Shown here: piece after piece, positions 1-9,400 of the stretch | Numbering within the stretch: the stretch's first letter is position 1 | Layout of the letters: every line of letters starts with the position of its first letter | DNA from: Nostoc sp. S4 | Lineage (GTDB): Bacteria > Cyanobacteriota > Cyanobacteriia > Cyanobacteriales > Nostocaceae | Assembly (NCBI GenBank): GCA_029379225.1 | Contig: JAQYWR010000016.1 | Coordinates: 1-64,000 of the forward strand | Direction: 5' to 3' | DNA length: 64,000 nucleotides | Made by a program: the position numbers and the translations under genes | The notes under the pieces: model-generated | Told to the model about the DNA's origin: nothing | The model's database searches: none | The model's input: the letters and a program-made list of their open reading frames with translations, nothing else

Positions 1-54
1 GTGTGGGAGGAAAAGGAGGTGTGGGAGGAAAAGGAGGTGTGGGAGGAAAAGGAG
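1..54. repeat. Three 18-bp tandem repeats at the window edge
   Basis: The unit GTGTGGGAGGAAAAGGAG occurs three times head to tail (1-18, 19-36, 37-54), then decays into a G-rich stretch and a C-rich tract (about 75-100). The array may continue beyond the window. It is purine-rich on one strand and resembles the short tandem repeats that Nostocales carry between genes. The open frame running through it reads as Gly-Lys-Gly repeats and is not taken as a gene. Confidence 0.85.
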
Positions 55-152
55 GATGGGGAAGAAATCTTGCCCCCCTCTCTCCCCTCTCTCCCCACAC
101 TCAAAAAGCCAGTTATATCTGGGCTTTGCGATTAACAAGCGTGCCATTCTCT

Positions 153-584
153 CTAAGGGAGATCTCCGGGCGCACCCAGAATTTCGTCGCCAATTTCGGT
201 AGAGATGCGATTGAATAATTCCATGTCAGGTGCCTCATTCTGGTTTTGCGTCCCTGTTGCTTCAATTAGTTGAGCAAAGGCACTGGGCGCAGCAACGACT
301 AACCCGCGAGCTGGTTGATCGCCCAGTGCAGCAACAACATGGGGTGTGCCCATCGGAATGAAGGCACTTTCACCTGCGCCTAGCACAACCTTATTCTTAT
401 CAACCCAGACAGTGAACTCTCCTTCCAACACATAGAGTTGTTCTGAATAGCGTGTATGGCGATGGGGTGGAGTCTGTGCACCAGGAGGGAAATAGCCCTC
501 AATCAGGTCATATTTACCGTCAGTTGTGGTGCGATCGGCGACGATAGTAAGGTAGTTATTAAGAAGCCAGAATGATTTTGTCAT
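153..584 (-). CDS. Cupin-domain protein (small single-domain cupin)
   Basis: The 143-residue protein carries one cupin barrel. Motif 1 includes PPHRHTRYSEQLYVLEGEF (about residues 39-57), giving two metal-ligand-type His and a Glu. Motif 2 is around GESAFIPMGTPHVVAAL (about 71-87) with the last His. Such proteins bind a divalent metal and include dioxygenases, isomerases and sensors; the substrate cannot be told from sequence. The start is supported by AAGGAG seven bases upstream of the ATG. It lies 81 bp downstream of the GMC oxidoreductase gene on the same strand, so the two are probably cotranscribed. No signal peptide is visible, so it is likely cytoplasmic. Confidence 0.8.
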   Translation of the reverse strand: MTKSFWLLNNYLTIVADRTTTDGKYDLIEGYFPPGAQTPPHRHTRYSEQLYVLEGEFTVWVDKNKVVLGAGESAFIPMGTPHVVAALGDQPARGLVVAAPSAFAQLIEATGTQNQNEAPDMELFNRISTEIGDEILGAPGDLP

Positions 585-665
585 GGAAGTACTCCTTCTA
601 ATGAATGAATTGTGTTATGAACGCTCAAGCTTGCAGATCGGGTAAAGCAGGCGTTCATGCCGTTT

Positions 666-2243
666 CTAGATAGACAAGTGTGACAAATTTTGAACATTAA
701 GCTTGTTGGGAACGCTTTGCGAGGTACGCTCCGCTTTAATTAAATCTGCTGCCTTCTCAGCAATCATGATAGTGGGTGCATTTGTATTGCCTGTGGTGAT
801 TGTTGGCATGATTGATGCATCAACAACACGAAGACCTTGAATTCCATGTACTCGTAGTTGAGGATCGACCACTGCCATTGAGTCAATGCCCATTTTGCAA
901 GTGCCAACCGGATGCCATACAGTGCTGCATGTGTCCCGAATGTAAGCTTCGAGTGCTGCATCACTCTGAACGTGGGAACCTGGGGCAATCTCCTCACCAT
1001 GAAAATCATCAAAGGCACTGGTCTGAATCAATTGGCGGATTAATTTAACTCCCTCAACCAACTTTTGTACATCGGCTTGACTTTGTAGATAATTCATCTG
1101 AATGGTTGGTGGATCTTTAAAGTCAGGCGATCGCAAAGTGACGCTGCCAATATTTTGCAGACAGGTAAGAGAGACTGTACCCGTAAATCCAAAATCAGCG
1201 GGAGTATAACCAGGTGACAAGAATTGAATCGGGCCGAAGAAGAACTGCAAATCGGGTGCGACCTCCACATTCCCCTCGCTATGCAAAAATAATCCGGCTT
1301 CGACTCCATTACTGGTGATGGCAGGGTGTATATCTTGAGTAACTTCTTGAACGACACAAGTGAGAATGTGATCCTGAAGGTTTTGACCGACACCCGGCAA
1401 ATCTGCAACGACAGAAATTCCCATCGCTTGCAGGTGTTCGGCAGTACCAATTCCAGAAAGCATTAGCAGTTTGGGCGAATCAAACGCACCTGCACTTAAA
1501 ATCACTTCCTGGTTGACTCTGACCTGGTGGAGCGTACCTTCATGCAGATATTCCACTCCCACACAGCGAGTATCCTCAACCAGCAATCTCGTCACCAATG
1601 TCCCTGTGATTACAGTCAAATTGGGACGATGGAGAATGGGTAGAAGAAAAGCAGCCGCAGCACTGTGCCGTTTACCATCCTTAACCGTCAACTGATAGAA
1701 TCCTGCCCCTTGTTGCTGTACACCATTAAAATCAGGATTGTAGTTGTATCCCATCGACACACAGGCATCTACAAAGCGTTGGGAAACCACAGCAGGGGAC
1801 ATCAAATCGGTAACGCTCAACTCCCCATCAACCCCGTGAAATTCTGACGCACCTCGCTGCTGGTGTTCCGATTTCTTGAAATAGGGCAAGACATCAAGGT
1901 ACGACCAACCGGGATTTCCTAATTCCTGCCAGCGATCGTAATCTTGAGGATTGCCCCGGACATACATCATGAAATTAATCGAACTGCTGCCCCCCAAAAC
2001 TTTGCCACGGGAACAAAACATTTTGCGACCCTTGAGATAGGGTTCCGGCTCAGAAAAGTAACCCCAATCCACTTCAGAGCCTATTAGGCTAAAGCATTGC
2101 GCCGGAATTTGAATTTCTGGTTTTGTAGCTGGGTTGCCCGCTTCGAGGAGTAACACAGTTGTATCACAGTCTTCGGTTAGACGATTGGCAATCACACAAC
2201 CTGCCGACCCTGCACCGATTACAATGTAGTCATAATTAGTCAT
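666..2243 (-). CDS. GMC-family FAD-dependent oxidoreductase (choline dehydrogenase-like)
   Basis: The 525-residue protein has the N-terminal FAD-binding fold IGAGSAGCVIANRL (about residues 8-21), the GMC signature GGSSSINFMMYVRG (about 84-97), and the C-terminal catalytic region with WHPVGTCKMG (about 443-452) and GNTNAPTIMIAEKAAD (about 485-500), which supply the family's His/Asn pair. Members oxidise alcohols such as choline, glucose or aryl and aliphatic alcohols. Substrate and electron acceptor are unknown here. The start has a GAGGAAGAG ribosome-binding site. The last 25 residues follow the usual end of the family and are partly encoded by a repeat-like stretch (CGCTTTGCGAGGTACGCTCCGC, about 713-734). 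A cupin gene follows in the same direction. Confidence 0.88.
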   Translation of the reverse strand: MTNYDYIVIGAGSAGCVIANRLTEDCDTTVLLLEAGNPATKPEIQIPAQCFSLIGSEVDWGYFSEPEPYLKGRKMFCSRGKVLGGSSSINFMMYVRGNPQDYDRWQELGNPGWSYLDVLPYFKKSEHQQRGASEFHGVDGELSVTDLMSPAVVSQRFVDACVSMGYNYNPDFNGVQQQGAGFYQLTVKDGKRHSAAAAFLLPILHRPNLTVITGTLVTRLLVEDTRCVGVEYLHEGTLHQVRVNQEVILSAGAFDSPKLLMLSGIGTAEHLQAMGISVVADLPGVGQNLQDHILTCVVQEVTQDIHPAITSNGVEAGLFLHSEGNVEVAPDLQFFFGPIQFLSPGYTPADFGFTGTVSLTCLQNIGSVTLRSPDFKDPPTIQMNYLQSQADVQKLVEGVKLIRQLIQTSAFDDFHGEEIAPGSHVQSDAALEAYIRDTCSTVWHPVGTCKMGIDSMAVVDPQLRVHGIQGLRVVDASIMPTITTGNTNAPTIMIAEKAADLIKAERTSQSVPNKLNVQNLSHLSI

Positions 2244-2566
2244 AAAGTTCTCTTCCTCTGTTATCTACAATGGATAAATGGAGTCAAGAATAAACTGATT
2301 TAAAGAGCGATTGCTGAAACACTGTTAGTTATTCATTTACAGCCGTAGTCACATAGGTTAGACATTTGGAAACGGTGAATGCTAGAGTTAGCAATAGTTT
2401 TACCTCCTGCCTCCTGCCCTCTGCCTCCTGCCTCCTGCTATACAACACCCGATCTGCTGAATTTAACTGCGTACCAATGGTGTATCTACTAAATGTTCTG
2501 CCAGAAACTAAATTTGCATCTTATTGGTTCGCAGACTTGGCTGACTAACAAATCGTTAAATCGGGA
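2244..2566. repeat. Intergenic stretch with CCTGCCT-type short tandem repeats
   Basis: This gap between the GMC oxidoreductase and the hydrolase holds a pyrimidine-rich short tandem repeat at about 2402-2440, variants of CTCCTGC repeated about five times. This resembles the heptameric STRR repeats of Nostocales. The 60-codon open frame on the plus strand that crosses it has no recognisable product. The upstream part should hold the promoter of the GMC gene, but no clear motif was seen. Confidence 0.6.
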
Positions 2567-3379
2567 TTACTTTACAGCAGTGCTTGCTGCTTCAATCAGT
2601 TTGGCAACCTCTTTTGGATGAGAGATAAAAGGAACATGACTGGAGTTAACTTCGGTTGTCTTAGCATTAATCCGTTTAGCCATAAATCGTTGAAGTTCAG
2701 GGTTGATGGCGCGATCGCTTTGAGTCACAAGAAACCAGGAAGGAATCGTTTTCCAGGCGATTTCGTTCAATGATTGCTCAAACGCGGCACTGGCGATCGG
2801 CTTTTGGGTTGCTGCCATCACTCGTGCCTCAGCCTTCGATACGTCCTGGGCAAAAAATTCGTGAAACTTACTGCGATCTATATAGAGAAAGTTTGCAGCA
2901 TCAGGTGCGATCGCCTTGCTAATCGGAGGTGCTGCATACTTTTTATTCAAATCACTCGTCTTTTCTCCGACATCTGGGGCGAAAGCATTAACATAAACCA
3001 GAGCTTTCACCTGTAGATTGCCAGCCGCCGCACCCGTGATCGCATTTCCACCATAGGAATGTCCGACCAAAACAACGGAACCTTTTTGATTGTCAATTAC
3101 CCGCTTCGTCGTTGCCACATCATCAGCAAGCGAGGTGAGCGGAATCTGCACAGCAGTCACTCTGTAGCCATCTTGCTCTAACAATGGAATAACGTGTTGC
3201 CATGATGTACCGTCAGCAAAAGCCCCATGAACGAGAACGATCGCAGGTTTAGAGTTGGACGCTTGAGGTAATTCCTTGGAGGTGGCTGATGTTGGATGCA
3301 TTGATATCCCAACGACAACACTTAATGCAAATAACCACAGCAACAATTTTTGAACTTTTTTCCATGTAAAAACTATCAT
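2567..3379 (-). CDS. Exported alpha/beta-hydrolase
   Basis: The 270-residue protein begins with a basic then hydrophobic segment (about residues 7-33), consistent with a signal peptide. The hydrolase fold follows: oxyanion region VHGAFADGTSW (50-60), nucleophile elbow GHSYGG with Ser108, a likely catalytic Asp in QSDRAI (about 222) and a likely catalytic His in SSHVPF (about 248). The full triad is present, so it is probably an active esterase or amidase; the substrate is unknown. It resembles the small salicylate-esterase-like hydrolases common in cyanobacteria. The start is supported by GAGG within GAGGCGATCGCA upstream of the ATG. It is monocistronic as far as can be seen. Confidence 0.85.
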   Translation of the reverse strand: MIVFTWKKVQKLLLWLFALSVVVGISMHPTSATSKELPQASNSKPAIVLVHGAFADGTSWQHVIPLLEQDGYRVTAVQIPLTSLADDVATTKRVIDNQKGSVVLVGHSYGGNAITGAAAGNLQVKALVYVNAFAPDVGEKTSDLNKKYAAPPISKAIAPDAANFLYIDRSKFHEFFAQDVSKAEARVMAATQKPIASAAFEQSLNEIAWKTIPSWFLVTQSDRAINPELQRFMAKRINAKTTEVNSSHVPFISHPKEVAKLIEAASTAVK

Positions 3380-3493
3380 TGCGATCGCCTCTGTATTCTT
3401 GCTAAATTGCTCAAATCTCTGATTCTTGTTGCCCGTATAGAAGTTATGAAATACTCTCCGCTGAAATACTTATTAAGATAAGCACCAAAAACC

Positions 3494-4051
3494 TTAATTA
3501 TTTGTAGCAACAACGGCTGCCATTATCTGCTCAACAGTCCAGCGATCGAGATAGCGAATTCCATTAATAAATAAAGCGGGTGCAGCCTTCACTCCACTTC
3601 GCAGTCCACCTTCGATGTCCGCATTGATACGATTGACATACGCACCCTTGGATAAATCCTGCAAAAATTGAGAAATATCAAGTCCTAAACGATTGGCATA
3701 CTCCACTAGATAGCCATTTCCCAACTCCTGTTGATGGATAAACAGCATCTCATGCATTTGCCAAAACTGCCCTTGAGCCGCTGCTGCTTCCGCGGCTTCC
3801 GCTGCCCGTTGAGCATGTGGATGAATCTGTATCTGAGAAAAATGACGGAAGATAAAACCTAAATTGTTTTCTCCAAACGAAACCTGCAATTGCTGCCCGG
3901 CAACTTTAATCAATCGATAGACATTGGCACTTTGAAAACATTCATAATCTCCATACATGACGAATACTACAGCAGCATTCAGTACACCCTGGATACGATC
4001 CTGGGTTGAAGGCGGAACGAATAAAGAACGATTATTATGGTCGTAAGTCAT
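3494..4051 (-). CDS. DsbA-like thioredoxin-fold protein lacking the CxxC pair
   Basis: The 185-residue thioredoxin-fold protein of the DsbA family has YGDYECFQSANVYRLIK where the active-site CPxC is expected. Only the first Cys remains, so the resolving Cys is replaced by Ser. The cis-Pro region is conserved (GVKAAPALFINGIRY, near the C terminus), as is an Ala-rich helix RAAEAAEAAAAQGQFWQMHEMLF typical of the family. No signal peptide is evident. The ATG at 4051 is chosen because it follows GAAAG; the alternative upstream start is a TTG seven codons earlier without a ribosome-binding site. With one Cys it could act as a mono-thiol (glutathione-type) transferase or a non-catalytic binding protein rather than a disulfide oxidase. 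Confidence 0.8.
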   Translation of the reverse strand: MTYDHNNRSLFVPPSTQDRIQGVLNAAVVFVMYGDYECFQSANVYRLIKVAGQQLQVSFGENNLGFIFRHFSQIQIHPHAQRAAEAAEAAAAQGQFWQMHEMLFIHQQELGNGYLVEYANRLGLDISQFLQDLSKGAYVNRINADIEGGLRSGVKAAPALFINGIRYLDRWTVEQIMAAVVATNN

Positions 4052-4730
4052 CTTTCGGTTTGTATTAAGCAAACTTAAGCCTCACAAACCAACGGCATCA
4101 ACATCGCTATGGATTTAATATAGAGAATTGACCCTCTGTTGTCGTCCACTCTGGGTTGACATTTTTGTACAATCGAGTGATGGATGAACCTGTCCATCTC
4201 GCAGTGGAAGCTTATCTCCAACTTTAGTTGGAGTCTAAAGCCAATCTATAAGGGAAAAGTTCAGGAGGCAGGAGGAACCCACCCTTAACCTACGGCAAAC
4301 GCATCTTAATTTACTAATAAAAACTAATACAAAAACGAACCTATATTGCTTGGCAGCCGACGGCTGCCACAAACTCTCTATCCGAAAACGATTATTATTC
4401 TTATCCGCTTCTGTATCTAATTTACAGAGAGTCTTATGTGATGGAGTGTTGGGTAATTTCACCTTACTTATTAATCTTTAATATTTAGATGCGTTCGTCC
4501 TGGCGGCTAAAGCCAAGCAGTCACATTCTTAATCAAGCCTATTGTCTTTACTAACTGGCAGAAATAGACCCGATCGCATGTAACTTTCTAGAAAAAGGCT
4601 AAAACATACTTACCAAACTTGATATAAATCTTTCTGAGGAGGGACGGACTTACTTAAACCTCACGAGAATATAGAAAAAGTGAGTTTGCTTGTCATAACC
4701 GATAAAACCTGTAGTCTGGAGTTAATAATA
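4052..4730. other. Intergenic region with two small hairpins, no gene recognised
   Basis: About 680 bp between divergent genes. Two perfect small hairpins are visible: CTCCAAC-TTTA-GTTGGAG (4216-4233) and GGCAGCC-GAC-GGCTGCC (4352-4368). Neither is followed by a T-run on either strand, so they are not convincing terminators. A 75-codon open frame on the minus strand (4235-4462) crosses both hairpin neighbourhoods and has no recognisable features. Promoters for both flanking genes should lie here, but none could be assigned. Confidence 0.5.
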
Positions 4731-5285
4731 ATGGCCGATGTGACAAATATAGCGACTAAGCTTGCCGATCTAAAGCTTTTTCAGAATGTTCTGTTGGAAA
4801 GCGAGCAAAAGTTAATAGCACAGACAGACGACAATACAATTTGCGAGCGGCTCGAAGGAATGATAAACAGCGATCGCGAAAATCTCGGCATCATCGAAGC
4901 AGCTATTTCTAGATACGGCAACGCAGCAGAACCTCGCGACATTACTCAACAACATGCCCAGAAGGTAAGCCAAATGATGAGCGGCTCCGAGCTAACTCTG
5001 TATGACAAGTACTTACAGCTTGAGTTGCTAAAGCATCAACAGACAATGACCGGGCTGGTTCTACACAAGGTTGCCCAGTCCTTGAATGATGAGCTTCAAG
5101 ATTTGATGGAACCGCTCAACCGAGTTAATTTTGAAAATCGCGCTCACCAAGAGATTCTTAAAGGCGTTCTTTACTTCGTTGGAACGCGAGAGATAGCCGG
5201 TAAAGAACCTGACATGGGTCTGTGGGCTAGCATTGAACAGGGGATTGCAGCCCTTAAGGGTGCTGTAAGCAGCGCGGTAAGCTAG
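4731..5285 (+). CDS. Conserved helical protein of unknown function (possibly ferritin/hemerythrin-like)
   Basis: The 184-residue protein is almost wholly predicted helical, acidic and without signal peptide or membrane segment. The repeated pattern of His, Glu and Asp in long helices (for example LLKHQQTMTGLVLHK and NFENRAHQEILKGVL) suggests a four-helix bundle of the ferritin or hemerythrin kind. A metal site cannot be proven by eye. The ATG at 4731 is preferred because TGGAG lies about nine bases upstream; a GTG at 4680 would add 17 residues but has no good ribosome-binding site. The sequence looks like a cyanobacterial-only family. It is an isolated gene. Confidence 0.7.
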   Translation: MADVTNIATKLADLKLFQNVLLESEQKLIAQTDDNTICERLEGMINSDRENLGIIEAAISRYGNAAEPRDITQQHAQKVSQMMSGSELTLYDKYLQLELLKHQQTMTGLVLHKVAQSLNDELQDLMEPLNRVNFENRAHQEILKGVLYFVGTREIAGKEPDMGLWASIEQGIAALKGAVSSAVS

Positions 5286-5834
5286 TAGCAATGAGTGGCA
5301 GAGGGCGCGTCATTCATGGGAGCGTAATAGATTCTGATGATTTGTGCTACATTGAAGCATACTTTTCAAGAGTGAATCCTCTCTAACTCAAAACAATTAT
5401 CCCAAATAAGGGGATCTCAAATTTGCAGACTGAAACCTTTAATTAGGCGACAGCTTTTTTCATAGTAAGCATCACTGTAACAGTAGTTAAAGTGATGCTT
5501 AGTTATGAACATAGAATTCAAATACCAACTTTTAACCGAAAGCTAGCATGAGAGAAAACCGATACCCGTACTATTTAAGGATACTTGGGACAAAAGAACA
5601 TCCAGCATACCGTGCGACCCATTGGGTTTTCCCATTCCGACAAAAGAGGGTTAAACACAGTGGGATTCAAGCAAGGACATTTTATACCTTCCTGCAAGAC
5701 AGTCTCAATATAATTATCTTTTTTAATCGAGCTTTAGACTCAGAAATAAAGTTTTAATTTATACTTACAACCTCCTACCTCCTAACTCCTGCCTTCTTTG
5801 TAAAGGTTCACTCCCCTTCCTCCTTTTCCCCTAC
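5286..5834. other. Intergenic region with one long inverted repeat
   Basis: The main structure is a hairpin at 5461-5507: arms TAAGCATCACT and AGTGATGCTTA pair perfectly over 11 bp around a 14-nt loop, and outer CATA/TATG extend the stem past a small bulge. A T-run precedes it on the plus strand, but none follows it on either strand. A short pyrimidine-rich repeat (CTCCTACCTCCTAACTCCTGCC, about 5773-5794) lies before the regulator gene's 3' end. A 69-codon plus-strand frame (5548-5757) has no ribosome-binding site or known motif and was not called. Confidence 0.55.
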
Positions 5835-6464
5835 TTACAAACTGACAATCCCACGCTTAACAGCAGTAATCACGGCTTGTGTGCGATCGCTCACTCCCAG
5901 TTTGCTCAAAATGCGATTCACATGCGATTTGACAGTGCTTTCACCAATACTCAAAGCAGTCCCAATTTCCTGATTACCCATTCCTTGTGCCATCAAACGC
6001 AGCACTTCCAACTCTCGTTCGCTTAGTTCTGGATTGCTCATTCGCTGCAATAATTTTGCGCCCACTTCTGGCGGAATATATTTCTGACCATTATGAATGG
6101 CGCGAATCGCATTTAAAAGCTCGCCAGGTTTAGCATCCTTAAGCAGATAGCCTATCGCGCCCGCCTGCAAGCCGCGATAGATGTCTTCATCACTATCGTA
6201 GGTCGTGAGTACCGCAATTCGAGCCTGCTTAAATTCAGCACAAATCGCCATAATGGCTTCAACACCTCCCATTTTGGGCATTCGTAAATCCATTAACGTG
6301 ACATCGGGTTGGTATTCTCGAAACGCGTCGATCGCCTGCTGTCCATTTTCAGCTTGAGCGATCGCACTCATTTCTGGATCGCGGTTAATGATGGTTGCTA
6401 GACCCTTTCTGACTATGGCATGGTCGTCAACAATCAGCACCCGAATCGTAGTGGATTGGCTCAT
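5835..6464 (-). CDS. NarL/LuxR-type response regulator
   Basis: The 209-residue two-domain regulator has a receiver with acidic pair DD (13-14), phospho-acceptor Asp59 in LMDLRMP and the conserved Lys in LLKDAKPG, followed by a LuxR-type HTH (LSERELEVLRLMAQGMGNQEI through THVN-type helix KSHVNRILSKLGV). It will bind DNA as a dimer when phosphorylated. It lies 8 bp after the stop of the giant sensor kinase, whose C terminus is a NarL-partner (HisKA_3) histidine kinase, so the two almost certainly form a pair. The ATG at 6464 has GAGAGTGAG seven bases upstream; a GTG at 6476 that overlaps the kinase stop is the alternative. Confidence 0.9.
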   Translation of the reverse strand: MSQSTTIRVLIVDDHAIVRKGLATIINRDPEMSAIAQAENGQQAIDAFREYQPDVTLMDLRMPKMGGVEAIMAICAEFKQARIAVLTTYDSDEDIYRGLQAGAIGYLLKDAKPGELLNAIRAIHNGQKYIPPEVGAKLLQRMSNPELSERELEVLRLMAQGMGNQEIGTALSIGESTVKSHVNRILSKLGVSDRTQAVITAVKRGIVSL

Positions 6465-6472
6465 TGTAATTC

Positions 6473-9400
6473 TCACTCTCGATTGATAGTGACAATAATT
6501 TCTGTTCCTTGACCTGGTTGGCTTTGAATCGCTAGTTGTGCGCCAATGTGCTCTGCTCGTTCGCTCATTCCTAATAAGCCAAACCCACCGCTCAAAGGAA
6601 TGCTACCCACTCCAAAGCCCCTGCCATCGTCTTTAACTCGTAAGATACACTGTGTCTGGTTGTATACTAACTCAACCCGAATTTCGTGAGCATCTGCGTG
6701 TTTAATCGCATTGGTTAATGCTTCCTGCCCAATTCTGAGTAGGTTATTCTCCACTTCGGTTGGTAAGGAATAGGCTGTACCCTGAGTTTCGCAAATCACA
6801 GCCGTGTCAGTCGTCGATCGCATTTGAGCCACAATACGATGCAGGGCACTCTCTAAATTACCTTCTTCTAGTAACCGCGGACGGAGTGCTGATACGGATC
6901 GCCGTGCCCCTGCCAGCCCAGCGCGTGCTAGTTCCTCAATCATTTCTAGATGTACTTGGGTTGCTTCCAGGTCATCCGCTAGCACTTGTGTTGCTGCTCC
7001 AACCTGAAGCAGAATACCTGTGAAGGATTGAGCCAGTGTATCATGAATTTCTCGCGCCATCCGGTTGCGTTCTTCCAGAATGGAAGCTGCTTCAGCGAGT
7101 TTGCGATCGTTAATGTCTGCGATCAGACTGTAGAAGCCTCTCACCTGACTATTGTCATCGAAATCAGGGATTAAGGTCGCGCTGATGCACCGCTTACCAA
7201 ACGGAAAAGGGATTTCTGCTTCTACAGGTACAGTTTGCCCTTCAAACACCCGATCGATGTACGGTTCAACCCGTTGATAAACCGCCTCACCAAGAAGTTG
7301 GCGAACAGGGTTGCCCAGAATTTCATTGCGGCTACGGTTAAACCAAACCTCATAGGTACGGTTGATAAATTGATAACACCGATTGGCATCTACATAGCCG
7401 ATCAGAACTGGTAAAGCGTCGGCAATCAGTCGTAATTCCTGTTCTCGGTCGCGCAACTCTGCTTCGCTTTGCTGTAAAGCTGCCGTTCGTTCTGCCACCT
7501 GAAGTTCCAGGGTAAGGTTGTATTCGGTTAACAGTTTTTCCGCTCGTCTGCGCTCTGTAATGTCTTGAAAAGCTACGATTGCATAAGCCACGTTACCCTG
7601 TTCGTCAAAAACTGGAGTTCCCCATGCCTCAATTGGAATAGTTATGTCGTTTCGGCGAATTTCCATGTCATCAACCGTGGTGCGTTCACCTCTTAATGCA
7701 CGGACAATTGGCAGTTGGTCACTTGGGTATTTTTCATTTGTTCTTGCCCGATAAAACTGATAAACCTCTGCATACCGATCTGGTGTTACGGCAGGATCGA
7801 CACCTTTGCCCACTAGCTGAATTCTCCGTTGATTGGCATAATAAGGGTGACCTTTTGCATCCAATACTGCAATGGCTACTGGAACTGCTTCTAGAAATTG
7901 AGCCATTCTACTTTCACTCTTGCGTAGGTTTGAATAGAGCTTGGCATTTTCAATCGCGATCGCTGCCTGAGTAGATAGAAGATTCAGAAGTTGCGATCGC
8001 TCGGGTGTAAATACCCCAGTTGCTAATTGATTTTCTAGATACAATACACCGACGAGCTTACTTTGATTTAATAGTGGCAAGCAAAGGATAGATTGGGTTT
8101 GGTGGCGTTGAATGTACGGTTCGCTGATAAAATCACCTTCACAAGTTGCATTATTTAAGATGACTGATTTATGCGTTCTGATCGCATACTGAATGATTGA
8201 TTTGGGTAAACGATCTGCCATTGGTATCGATCGCATTACTCGTGTAGTACAAACCTGCTCACCCTCATTGAGTTCACAAGCAGCCTCGATTTTCCATTCG
8301 CCTGCATTTTCTAAAAGCAAGCATCCTGTTTGGGCACCCGCATTCTCAATTAATATCTGCATCAAGGAATGGAGTAACCGATCCAGTTCAATTTCACTCG
8401 AAATCGCTTGAGATGTCTTCATTACCGTTGCTAAATCGAAAGCAATGGATGGGGTACTTAAGGTAGTTCCAGTAGTGGTAGGAATTGGTGTGTTAGCTAT
8501 ACCCAATGAGTTAGGGAAAAACTGTGGATAACGAGTCTCTAAATCGTTGACCTTTGCCATTCCTCCCCAACGTTGATAGCAGTAGTGAGCTTCTTTCATG
8601 TAGAGTTGAGCAAACTTTTCTCGACCACGCGCCAGATAAAATTTGGCGGCTAACTCATAGGCTAATGCTTCTTCTTGGATATATTCATTTTCCTTTGCTC
8701 CCTGAATCGCTTGCTCATAAAATTCCTCTGCCTCAAGCAACTGACCCAAAACTCGTGCAGTCTCTGCTTGTATCAAATGGTATTTATGCAAATAATTCAT
8801 CGGTGCGCGATCTGCCCATAGCCGCATTTTCTGTTGGCTAACCGCAACTTCTTTGAGAATTTCTTGCTGTACTTGAGTGTCGCTTTCAGAATACACTGCA
8901 AGTCTTGCCAACGCGCTGTAGAAATAGCACAACGGAACGTGGGGTGTCGCAGCAACACGGATTATATAATGTTCCGCTACAATTGCATTCTCAGATGCTT
9001 GAGTGTACTCAGAAAATAAGTAGCACAGGATAAGTTTATTGAGATGCACTAGAAAGAGTATAACTCCATCCGTTTGGTGGTGTGCAGGTCTTTTTTCCTC
9101 ATTGTAAGATTCCCCAACAAGACGTAATGGATCGAGCGATCGCCCCATTAAATTCAAAACAGATTGCCGAAATATTTGAATCCAGGTGAGTGATGTTTTT
9201 TGGTTAATTTGGCGGATTGCTTCACTGTATGTCGCCATTTCGCGTTCAACTTCTAATAGTTCCTTGCCAACAAAGAAAGATTGCAGGCAGTAAGTAAAAG
9301 CGCTATAGGCAGCGAACTCTAAATCTCCAGTTTCTAAGCCACATTGATATGCCTCCAGAAATGGCTTTGATGTTTCTTTAATATGCTGCTGCCAATGGAT

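Noticed and set aside
1..54. Tandem repeats as a CRISPR array
   Set aside because: Units are 18 bp, contiguous and without unique spacers.
2366..2548. 60-codon frame crossing the pyrimidine-rich repeats
   Set aside because: The frame is made largely of repeat-encoded Leu/Pro/Ser/Cys residues (SCLLPSASCLLL).
5548..5757. 69-codon plus-strand frame
   Set aside because: No start signal and no family resemblance. It follows an isolated hairpin and is flanked by repeats. Kept out, though it is not excluded.
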